A DNA stretch of 64,000 nt from Verrucomicrobiaceae bacterium (lineage in GTDB: Bacteria; Verrucomicrobiota; Verrucomicrobiia; Verrucomicrobiales; Verrucomicrobiaceae): contig JAEUHK010000124.1 of the NCBI GenBank assembly GCA_016795465.1, positions 124,001 to 188,000 on the forward strand, written 5' to 3'. Under the pieces are notes generated by a model. It had not been told where the DNA came from. It worked only from the letters and a program-made list of their open reading frames with translations, and did no database searches. Position 1 is the stretch's first letter, and each line of letters starts with the position of its first letter. Below, piece by piece: positions 57,766 to 64,000 of this stretch. The translations under genes and the position numbers were made by a program.

Positions 57766-59784
57766 TCACGGCCCGACGGGCAGCGCTTTGAGCCAGGCGA
57801 GGTTGAAGACGTAATGATTGCGGCTGCTGATGAGCTGGATGCGGCCGTCGCGGGTCTGGATGGCGGCGAGGTAGCCGTTGTGCTCAGCGCGGGTGTCGCT
57901 GAGCGGGAACATGTTGCGATCGATGCCGTTCACGGTGCGCTCTTTGCCGCCCGGCGTGACGAGACGCTTGTGCGGCCACGTTTTGCCGTCGTCGAAGGAG
58001 ATCGCGGCGAAGAGGCCCGCACCGTTGAAGTCACCGTTTTGGCTTTGGAAGGTCATGCCGTTCGGTTTGCGGGCATTCGCGGAGAGGTCGGTGAAGGAGC
58101 AGAAGAGCAGCGGGCCTTCGCGCAGGCGGATGAGTGCCTGTCGCTGCACGCTGCTGATGGCGGGGAACTCGGTCGCTTCATGCGTCCAGGTCTTGCCGCC
58201 GTCGTTGGAAAAGCTGGCGGGTGTTTTGAAGTTGAAGGGCTTTTGCTCGGACTCGCTGTTGAGTCGGCCAAAGCTCATCAAACGGCCGTCGCTGAGCTCG
58301 ACGATGGGCGCGTGAATGCCTGCGTGCCTTGCGGCGCTGCCGTTGCGATGTGCGAGCTTTTTGTCGGTGATGGCTTTCGAGGTCCAAGTTTTTCCGCCGT
58401 CGCTGCTTTTGGTGAGGCTGGTGGTCGTGGTGTCCTGCGTCATCCAAATCGTGCCGTCCTTGCTGCGCATGAGCTGATTCCCGATCTCGCTCCAGGGCTG
58501 GATGATCTGCGGCTTGCTCCAGGTGACGCCGTTGTCGGTGCTGTGGCGCACGATGTTTTCCCGCAGGCCGCGCACGAGATGGAAGAGCGTCTTTTCGCCA
58601 TCCCACCAGAGTTTCGGCGCGTGATCATTCACGTCCGCGCCATCCCAAAAGAGCGATGCAGGCTCCCACTCGCTCGCGCCGAGCCGCAAACGGCTCGCGA
58701 GGTTGTTCAGCTCAGTGCCGGCCTCATCGACGCAGGAATACCAAACCGCCAGCAAATCGCCATTCGGGCACTCCGCGATGGCGGGGCTGTGATTGTGACC
58801 CGAAAACGCCGGACCAAACGAATTCGGCTCCACTTTGACGAAGGGCTTCGGTCCTTCAAAGAACGGCACATCCTGAGGCGGCAGTTCGAGCTTCGGCGTG
58901 CTTTGAGAAACATTCTGTGCATGCAAAGCAGGCTTCGGCAGCGGCAGTTTCTCGCCCTTCGGCCAATCGCCGAGCACGACGCGGAAGCCGATGCGCTCAT
59001 TCACCGCCTCTGGCACCCACGACATGCGATTCGCCGAACGCAGCAGCCGCGTCTGCGTGGAGTGACTGCCGCCGCGGATCACGCGAGAGTCGCCATCCAC
59101 GCGACCGAGCGGATCGGTCTGCTCATCCGCTTCATACGGTCCATACCAGTCCGCGCACCACTCAGCGACGTTGCCATGCATGTCGAAAAGGCCCCACGCA
59201 TTCGCCGGAGTGCGTCCGACCTTCAGCGAGAGCTTCGTGGCCTTCGGCATAAACTCCGGCGGCAGTTTGTGATCCGGGAAAAAGCGATCACGCACGCCGA
59301 TGTCGCTCGGCCACGAGTGAAAACCAGCCGGAAGCGCATCGCCGGTGTGAAACAGCGACGTCGTGCCCGCACGGCACGCAAACTCCCACTCCGCCTCCGT
59401 CGGCAGGCGATACGTTTGGCCCTCTTTCCTCGACAACCACTCGCAAAACGCCACCGCATCCTTCCAGCTCACCTCCGTGACCGCGTCGTCGTCGTTTTGA
59501 CCACGGTGCTTTGGATCAAACTGCCTATACTGACCCACCGTGACCTCCGTGACGCTCAGATGAAACGGCTGCGTGATCGTCACGCGATGCGCCGGCTTCT
59601 CATCCCAGTCCGCATCATCAAACTTCTCCGCGTGCTTCTTCACGTTGTAATCCGCCGCCGGACCATCCTGCCCCATCGTAAAGCTGCCCGGCGAAACCGG
59701 CACCAGCTTCATGCCGATGGAGTTCGTGATCGGCCCCGCAGAAAGCAGAGAATTGAAAACAAAGAAGAGGACAAGGGGGCGCAT
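57766..59784 (-). CDS. FGE-sulfatase-type domain fused to a sialidase-like propeller, exported
   Basis: 672 residues from the ATG at 59784 (signal MRPLVLFFVFNSLLSAGP). The first half is a formylglycine-generating-enzyme (SUMF1-like) domain: SIGMKLVPVSPGSFTMGQDG, YRLPTEAEWEFACRAGT, GNVAEWCADWYGPY, RVIRGGSHSTQTRLLRSA. The second half (about 305-670) is an exo-alpha-sialidase-like propeller with four Asp boxes (STDNGVTW, SSDGGKTW, SNDGGKTW, SFDDGKTW). FGE-fold domains in bacteria often serve as binding modules instead of enzymes. The combination suggests a secreted glycan-degrading protein. Confidence 0.85.
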   Translation of the reverse strand: MRPLVLFFVFNSLLSAGPITNSIGMKLVPVSPGSFTMGQDGPAADYNVKKHAEKFDDADWDEKPAHRVTITQPFHLSVTEVTVGQYRQFDPKHRGQNDDDAVTEVSWKDAVAFCEWLSRKEGQTYRLPTEAEWEFACRAGTTSLFHTGDALPAGFHSWPSDIGVRDRFFPDHKLPPEFMPKATKLSLKVGRTPANAWGLFDMHGNVAEWCADWYGPYEADEQTDPLGRVDGDSRVIRGGSHSTQTRLLRSANRMSWVPEAVNERIGFRVVLGDWPKGEKLPLPKPALHAQNVSQSTPKLELPPQDVPFFEGPKPFVKVEPNSFGPAFSGHNHSPAIAECPNGDLLAVWYSCVDEAGTELNNLASRLRLGASEWEPASLFWDGADVNDHAPKLWWDGEKTLFHLVRGLRENIVRHSTDNGVTWSKPQIIQPWSEIGNQLMRSKDGTIWMTQDTTTTSLTKSSDGGKTWTSKAITDKKLAHRNGSAARHAGIHAPIVELSDGRLMSFGRLNSESEQKPFNFKTPASFSNDGGKTWTHEATEFPAISSVQRQALIRLREGPLLFCSFTDLSANARKPNGMTFQSQNGDFNGAGLFAAISFDDGKTWPHKRLVTPGGKERTVNGIDRNMFPLSDTRAEHNGYLAAIQTRDGRIQLISSRNHYVFNLAWLKALPVGP

Positions 59785-59854
59785 GGGAGAGCTTGAACGC
59801 ACACTTTCGCGGCCACTTGCCTTCTTTCTCTCACGCTGACGGCAGCGCACCAGA

Positions 59855-60511
59855 TCAGTCCAACGGCACCACCACCTTTTCCCCGAGGAACCTCGGCTGC
59901 GTGTGCAGCACGTTCACATCGAGCACGGCCTTCACGCAGGCCAGTTTTTCACGAAGAAAGGTCTTCACCGAAAGCGCCACTGGCACATCCTTCGCATTCA
60001 GCCCCCAGGCCTCGATGCCGAAAGCCCTCGCGAGATAAACCGCTCGCTCATTGTGAAAGCGCTGTGAAACCACGATGAACCGTGACTGACCAAAAACCTC
60101 CTTCGCCCGCACCATCGAGTCGAGTGTGCGAAAGCCCGCATAATCGCAGACGATCCGCCCTTCAGGCACACCCAGCTCGATCAGCACCCGTTTCATCTCC
60201 GTCGGCTCGTCATAATCCTCGCTTCCGTTGTCACCGCTCACGATCAAAGCCTTCACCTTTCCCGCTTGGAACAATCGTGCCGCCGCCTCCAGCCGTGGTC
60301 GAAAAAACAGGTTCACCCGACCGTTCGCCAGCCTCGGCGCGGCACCCAGCACCACCGCGACCGGAGCATTCGGCAAGCCATCGATTTCATTCAGACACCT
60401 CTCCTTTGCGACACTCCTGATTCGCCATTCGCAACCCCAAATCAGAGTCATTGCAGCCAGACCTGCGAGCAAGACAATCAGCAGCCAACGTTGTTTCAGG
60501 CGGTTCTTCAT
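59855..60511 (-). CDS. DUF218 (YdcF/SanA-like) membrane protein
   Basis: 218 residues with one N-terminal transmembrane helix (about 10-28). The DUF218 domain shows VAVVLGAAPRLANGRVNLFFRPRLEAAARLFQAGKVKALIVSGDN, GVPEGRIVCDYAGFRTLDSMVRAKEVFGQSRFIVVSQRFHNERAVYLARAFGI. Related SanA proteins affect envelope permeability. The segment GCEWRIRSVAK lies over a GAATGGCGAAT sequence (near 60415-60430), possibly a fossil of the repeat seen elsewhere. Confidence 0.87.
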   Translation of the reverse strand: MKNRLKQRWLLIVLLAGLAAMTLIWGCEWRIRSVAKERCLNEIDGLPNAPVAVVLGAAPRLANGRVNLFFRPRLEAAARLFQAGKVKALIVSGDNGSEDYDEPTEMKRVLIELGVPEGRIVCDYAGFRTLDSMVRAKEVFGQSRFIVVSQRFHNERAVYLARAFGIEAWGLNAKDVPVALSVKTFLREKLACVKAVLDVNVLHTQPRFLGEKVVVPLD

Positions 60512-60605
60512 TGCGGACGAGTCCAGTCACTTCACACAGATCGCAAGCCCGCCGCTCGAAGATTTTGCCAAACGCAGTTCAGCGGCCAATGTCCGGCCCA
60601 TTCAC

Positions 60606-61181
60606 ATGCGCCCCAACCGCCCAGACCATCCTACCGCCCGTCAGAACCGCCACTCGCGCAGTGATGCGTCGGTTCACACTTACGACGAGGGCGATCTTGC
60701 CAGCCTGCTGGAGGACAAGCCGGACCCGCTGGTGCTGATCCTCGATTGCGTGCAGGACCCGCACAATCTCGGTGCCTGCCTGCGCACCGCCGATGCCGCC
60801 GGCGTGGCGATGGTGGTGATGCCGAAGGATAAATCATCGCCCATCAGCGAGACGGTGATCCGCGTGGCCTGTGGTGGAGCGGAGAATGTGCCGCTCGTGC
60901 GCGTGACGAACCTCGCCCGGGCCATGGACAAGCTCAAAGAACTCGGCGTCTGGCTCGTGGGCACCGCCGATGAGGCCACGCAGAGCCTTTACGACCTCGA
61001 TTTGAAAGGCGGCATCGGCATCGTCATGGGCGCGGAAGGTCCGGGCATGCGTCGCCTCACCGGCGAGCATTGCGATTTCCTCGTGAAGATCCCGATGGCT
61101 GGCAAAGTCGAGTGCCTGAACGTCTCCGTGGCCACCGGCGTGTGCCTGTTTGAGTGCGTGCGGCAGCGGATGAAGAAGTGA
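60606..61181 (+). CDS. rlmB: SpoU/TrmH-family rRNA methyltransferase (RlmB-like), short N-terminus
   Basis: 191 residues from ATG 60606. The SPOUT knot domain is complete: VLILDCVQDPHNLGACLRTADAAGVAMVVMPKD, MGAEGPGMRRLTGEHC and IPMAGKVECLNVSVATGVCLFECVRQR, the RlmB-type motif order that binds S-adenosylmethionine and methylates a 2'-O of 23S rRNA. Only about 35 residues (basic, RQNRHSRSD) replace the N-terminal L30e-like substrate domain of RlmB. The frame is open further upstream, but it is antisense to DUF218 and not that domain, so the protein looks truncated. Confidence 0.88.
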   Translation: MRPNRPDHPTARQNRHSRSDASVHTYDEGDLASLLEDKPDPLVLILDCVQDPHNLGACLRTADAAGVAMVVMPKDKSSPISETVIRVACGGAENVPLVRVTNLARAMDKLKELGVWLVGTADEATQSLYDLDLKGGIGIVMGAEGPGMRRLTGEHCDFLVKIPMAGKVECLNVSVATGVCLFECVRQRMKK

Positions 61182-61196
61182 GGGGCGAAAAGTGCC

Positions 61197-61373
61197 GTAG
61201 GTTGGGAATGTTTGGCGCGAAGAGCATCGCTGCCATTTCGATTGCCGTCGCCAAACTTCCCGACGGGTTCGGGGAACGTGCGAAGTCCTCGAACGCCCCC
61301 AAGCCGTCGGGAAGTTCGGCAAAGATTGCTGGGCTGTTTTTGACGCAGCTTCTGCCGAACATTCCCGACCTAC
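61197..61373. repeat. 177-bp nested inverted-repeat element between rlmB-like and xylB
   Basis: Terminal arms 61197-61216 and 61354-61373 are complementary at all 20 positions if two G-T pairs are allowed. Nested inside, GCCAAACTTCCCGACGG (61250-61266) matches the complement of 61304-61320 at 16 of 17 positions. The inner and outer arms are related to each other (TTCCCGAC / GTCGGGAA cores). The element fills nearly all of the gap between two convergent genes; no transposase or evident target duplication. Confidence 0.8.
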
Positions 61374-61374
61374 A

Positions 61375-62877
61375 TTAAAGCCACCCGGTCTTATTCAAGC
61401 GACCGGTGAGCTCCATCTGCTTCTCAAGCTGCGCGGCATACTTCGCGGCGTTTTCGGCGTTTGGCTTGCAGCGGGTGCTTTCATCGAGGGTGACGAGTTT
61501 GGCGCAAAGGGCCTCGTAGCTCACCTTTTCGGTGCCGCCTTGGTTGGCGTGGGCGTAGGCGGCCTGGATGGCTCCGCCGAGGGCCGCGCCTTCGCTGGTG
61601 TTCAGCGTGACGACTTCCGCATTGAAGCAATCGGCCGCGATTTGACGCCAGGTGGCGCTTTTGCTGCCGCCGCCGGTGAGGCGGATCTCCGTGGGGTTCA
61701 TGCCGAGGTCACGGAAGCGCTTCAAGCCATACGCAAGGCCCAGCGTGGCACCTTCCACCGCGGCGCGGGCCATATTGGCAGGTGTCATGTTCGTGGGACG
61801 CAGGCCGTGGATCACGCCGGTGCCGCTGGGGAGGTTCGGCGTGCGCTCGCCATTGAGGTAAGGGAGGAACATGAGGCCATCTGCACCGACCGGAGCGGAC
61901 TTCACCGCGACTTCGAGCTGCTTCAAATCCCAGCGGAACATCTCGCGCACTTGCTCGGTCACGACGGTGACATTCATCGTGCAGACGAGCGGCAGCCACT
62001 GGTCCGTGCTGTCGCAAAACGCTGCCACCTCACCTTGTCCATCGACCACCGGGCTGCCTGCCACGCCATACAGCGTGCCGCTGGTGCCAAAGCTGGCGGT
62101 CACGACGCCCGGTTTGATGTTACCCGTGCCAATGGCACCCATCATGTTGTCACCACCGCCGGCGCTGATGATCACATCGAAGTTCAGCCCCCACTTCACC
62201 GCGAGGTCACGACGCAGCGTGCCGTGCACGGCCTTCGACGATCCAAGCGGCGGCAGCATGCTGCGCACGCTGGGATCGATGTAATCGCAGATCTCGTAGC
62301 ACCACTGGCGGGTGTTCACGTTCAGGATGCCCATGCCGGAGGCATCACCGTATTCCATGCGCTTTACGCCGCTGAGCCAGAAGTTCAGGTAATCATGCGG
62401 CAGCAGGATGGTCTTCGTCTTCGCAAAGTTCTCCGGCTCGTTCTGCTTCATCCACAGCAGCTTCGGAATCGTGTAGCCCGGCAGCATCGCATTGCCCGCC
62501 ATCGCGATCACGCCCGGCTGACCGCCGAAATGATGCGCGATCTCCGCACACTGCGCCTGCGTGGAGGTATCGCACCACAGCTTGGCGGGGCGCACCGGCT
62601 TGTCATCGGCCCCGAGAGCCACCAAGCCATGCTGCTGACCGCTCACGCCGATGCCTGCGATCTTCTTTTTATCTGCACCCAGATGCTCCAGGCACTGCTG
62701 CACGCACGCATCGACCGCATCGATCCACGTCTGCGGATCTTGTTCGAGATTACCGGGTGGCAGGCCTTCGATCAAATCATAGGTCGAATGGCCGCTGGCG
62801 AGGATTTTGCCCGTGTCGAGGTCCAGAACGATGGCCTTGGAGCTTTGCGTGCCGCTGTCGATGCCGAGGAAATACAT
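61375..62877 (-). CDS. xylB: Xylulokinase
   Basis: 500 residues of the FGGY carbohydrate kinase family. The N-terminus MYFLGIDSGTQSSKAIVLD carries the phosphate-1 loop typical of xylulokinases; GIGVSGQQHGLVALG and the late SASFGTSGTLYG, LPYLNGERTPN and RLTGGGSKSATWRQIAADCFNAEV are the expected conserved blocks. It phosphorylates D-xylulose in the cytoplasm, feeding the pentose phosphate pathway. The xylose isomerase gene is not adjacent. Ends 2 bp from the 61197-61373 repeat. Confidence 0.95.
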   Translation of the reverse strand: MYFLGIDSGTQSSKAIVLDLDTGKILASGHSTYDLIEGLPPGNLEQDPQTWIDAVDACVQQCLEHLGADKKKIAGIGVSGQQHGLVALGADDKPVRPAKLWCDTSTQAQCAEIAHHFGGQPGVIAMAGNAMLPGYTIPKLLWMKQNEPENFAKTKTILLPHDYLNFWLSGVKRMEYGDASGMGILNVNTRQWCYEICDYIDPSVRSMLPPLGSSKAVHGTLRRDLAVKWGLNFDVIISAGGGDNMMGAIGTGNIKPGVVTASFGTSGTLYGVAGSPVVDGQGEVAAFCDSTDQWLPLVCTMNVTVVTEQVREMFRWDLKQLEVAVKSAPVGADGLMFLPYLNGERTPNLPSGTGVIHGLRPTNMTPANMARAAVEGATLGLAYGLKRFRDLGMNPTEIRLTGGGSKSATWRQIAADCFNAEVVTLNTSEGAALGGAIQAAYAHANQGGTEKVSYEALCAKLVTLDESTRCKPNAENAAKYAAQLEKQMELTGRLNKTGWL

Positions 62878-62930
62878 GAGTGAGAGTGGGGTTGGGGTGC
62901 GGCGGAGGTTTTCGGCGAAAAGAGCCGGTG

Positions 62931-62959
62931 TTCCAAGTTCAAAGTTCAGGCTTCAAACA
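62931..62959. repeat. TTCAAG-type degenerate tract
   Basis: TTCCAAGTTCAAAGTTCAGG followed by CTTCAAAC directly before the UbiB-family gene end. It resembles the arms of 17175-17258 but has no matching second arm nearby. Confidence 0.5.
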
Positions 62960-62962
62960 CCC

Positions 62963-64000
62963 TCAATCCTTCGATTGGATATTCCCCGACTTCCGAATCG
63001 CTCGCAGCAGTCGCCAGCCGAGGAAGAGTGAGATGGCGTAGCCGAGGGCACCGAAGACGGAGACGCCGAAAAGGAGCGGTTTGGCATCGCGGCTCCACAG
63101 TTCGCTGGAACCGAGAAACACGGCGGCGGTGAGGATGCCGAGAACGAGGCGGTTCACGATGGGATCGAGGTGCCGGTGATCGAGATGGACGGTGAGCGTG
63201 CCATCGCGAAAACGGCCGAGCAGGTCGGTGAGGTCACGCGGCAAGGCATTGAGCAGACGATCCCACGAGCGCCAGGCGCGGCGGGCTCGTTTGGCCACGC
63301 GACCGGGCGAAAAACGCCGCAGCATGAGCCGCGAGGAATACGGCTTCATCAGCTCGGTGAGGCTGATCTCGGGGCTGAGGCGTCGCGAGGTGCCTTCGAG
63401 CACGATGATGGTCTTTAAAAGCAAGGCGAGAGCCGGCGGCAGCACGATGTGATGGCCGCGGATGATCTCCACGAGGTTGCTGAGAGCCGAGCCGACGCGG
63501 ATTTCATTCAGCGGCATGCCGGTGTAGTCGGCCATGAAGTCCTGCAGATCGGCGCGGAGCTTTTCACGGGCACAATCGCGAGGCACGGCGCCGAGTCGCA
63601 GCACCTGCTCGGACACGAGATGCGAGTCCTGCTCCACAATGCCGAGCAGAAGCGCCTCTACTTCATCACGCAGATCCTCATCAATGCGCCCCACCATGCC
63701 GCAATCGATCACGCCGACGACATTGCCGGGCAGCAGGATGAGGTTTCCGGGATGCGGATCAGCGTGGTAGAAACCATCGCGGAAGACCATGTCGAGGTAC
63801 ATGTTCGCGCCGCGTCGCGCGAACTCGCCAAGGTCCTCGCCGCTTTGCTGCAAGCCCTCGATGTCGCTGCCGAGAATGCCTTCCAGCCGCTCCATCGTGA
63901 CGACTTGATGCGAGCACAGGTGCGGAAACACCTCCGGGATGCACACCGTGGGATCATCGGCAAAGTTGCGACCGAACTCTTCGAGATTCTGCCGTTCGTA
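62963..64000 (-). CDS. ABC1/UbiB family atypical kinase, C-terminal part (runs off the right edge)
   Basis: About 345 residues are inside the window; the frame stays open to the edge (YERQNLEEFGRNFADDP). The ABC1 kinase-like core shows FYHADPHPGNLILLPGNVVGVIDCGMVGRI, with the nucleotide/metal motifs of the family (DCGM in place of the more usual DFGM). Two transmembrane helices end the protein (LVLGILTAAVFLGSS and LLFGVSVFGALGYAISLFLGW). UbiB-type proteins support ubiquinone or lipid-related metabolism at the membrane. The N-terminal part lies outside. Confidence 0.92.
   Translation of the reverse strand, partial: YERQNLEEFGRNFADDPTVCIPEVFPHLCSHQVVTMERLEGILGSDIEGLQQSGEDLGEFARRGANMYLDMVFRDGFYHADPHPGNLILLPGNVVGVIDCGMVGRIDEDLRDEVEALLLGIVEQDSHLVSEQVLRLGAVPRDCAREKLRADLQDFMADYTGMPLNEIRVGSALSNLVEIIRGHHIVLPPALALLLKTIIVLEGTSRRLSPEISLTELMKPYSSRLMLRRFSPGRVAKRARRAWRSWDRLLNALPRDLTDLLGRFRDGTLTVHLDHRHLDPIVNRLVLGILTAAVFLGSSELWSRDAKPLLFGVSVFGALGYAISLFLGWRLLRAIRKSGNIQSKD

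Noticed and set aside
57814..59796. A 660-codon open frame on the plus strand opposite the FGE-sialidase gene
   Set aside because: It is the antisense shadow of a clear gene in a GC-rich sequence. Its translation is rich in Arg, Ala and Val with no domain, and the minus strand has complete FGE and Asp-box motifs.
61197..61373. An insertion sequence
   Set aside because: Terminal inverted repeats are present but there is no coding capacity and no obvious target-site duplication.

Overview
The window reads as a GC-rich chromosome segment of a member of the Verrucomicrobiota, most likely order Verrucomicrobiales (a Prosthecobacter/Verrucomicrobium-like cell). The taxonomic evidence is three DUF1549/DUF1553 'planctomycete cytochrome' proteins and three Tat-exported DUF1501 proteins, a PVC-type beta-propeller dehydrogenase-like protein, the 50-residue 'small basic protein' shared by Chlamydiae and Verrucomicrobia, a PUR-alpha-like small protein, and a true but divergent FtsZ together with FtsA and an FtsQ-like protein (Planctomycetes and Chlamydiae lack FtsZ). 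This is phylum-level inference; no rRNA or tRNA gene was recognised. Gene density is high and no gene-free stretch exceeds 300 bases. No CRISPR array, phage module, transposase or toxin-antitoxin pair was seen.

Layout. 1-7.0 kb: 5' part of alaS (minus strand), then a DUF1549 / small membrane protein / DUF1501 cluster and a secreted HMA-like protein. 7.1-11.1 kb: division cluster ftsQ-like, ftsA, ftsZ. 11.1-16.2 kb (minus strand): YkgJ-type cysteine-cluster protein, DUF1826, DUF1501, a zinc-ribbon membrane protein, a DacA-like lipoprotein. 16.3-17.7 kb: a PpiC-type isomerase and a small membrane protein. 17.7-21.2 kb: DUF1549 + DUF1501 operon (minus). 21.3-23.6 kb: serine carboxypeptidase and DUF2071. 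23.6-30.6 kb (minus): secreted protein, APC permease coupled to a UGT-type glycosyltransferase, HrpA helicase. 30.7-39.3 kb: small secreted/cytochrome proteins, PUR-like protein, lactonase, YceH, a secreted GY-repeat protein, a 1051-residue SGNH/propeller/cupredoxin protein, a sugar isomerase-like TIM barrel. 39.4-42.5 kb (minus): pseudouridine synthase, small basic protein, Y-family polymerase, YidB/DUF937. 42.6-52.1 kb: HtpG, membrane proteins, HflK-HflC-EEP operon, third DUF1549 protein. 52.1-64 kb: hydroxyproline epimerase, MiaB, GNAT, manC-ruvX, hydrolase, FGE-sialidase fusion, DUF218, truncated RlmB-like methyltransferase, xylulokinase and a UbiB/ABC1 kinase running off the end.

How the parts fit. 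Housekeeping functions (translation, division, protein quality control, tRNA/rRNA modification, repair) are mixed with a large exported redox and polymer-degradation set (DUF1549/DUF1501, propeller-cupredoxin, FGE-sialidase, carboxypeptidase, DUF1080-like fold, xylulokinase), consistent with a heterotroph degrading complex glycans.

The most unusual feature is not a gene. The window carries at least seven sequence types of short, degenerate, nested inverted or tandem repeats. Most lie at gene boundaries, but several sit inside coding sequences in frame. Two types recur: a 34-bp GTCNGAC array that inserts SDx repeats into both a DUF1549 protein and HrpA (31/34 identical bases), and a double 8-3-8 hairpin element found once between genes and once inside the SGNH domain. 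Other points to check are the T7 loop of FtsZ, which lacks two of the usual acidic/amide residues, and a propeller protein whose electron-transfer domain appears to be a blue-copper fold instead of cytochrome c.
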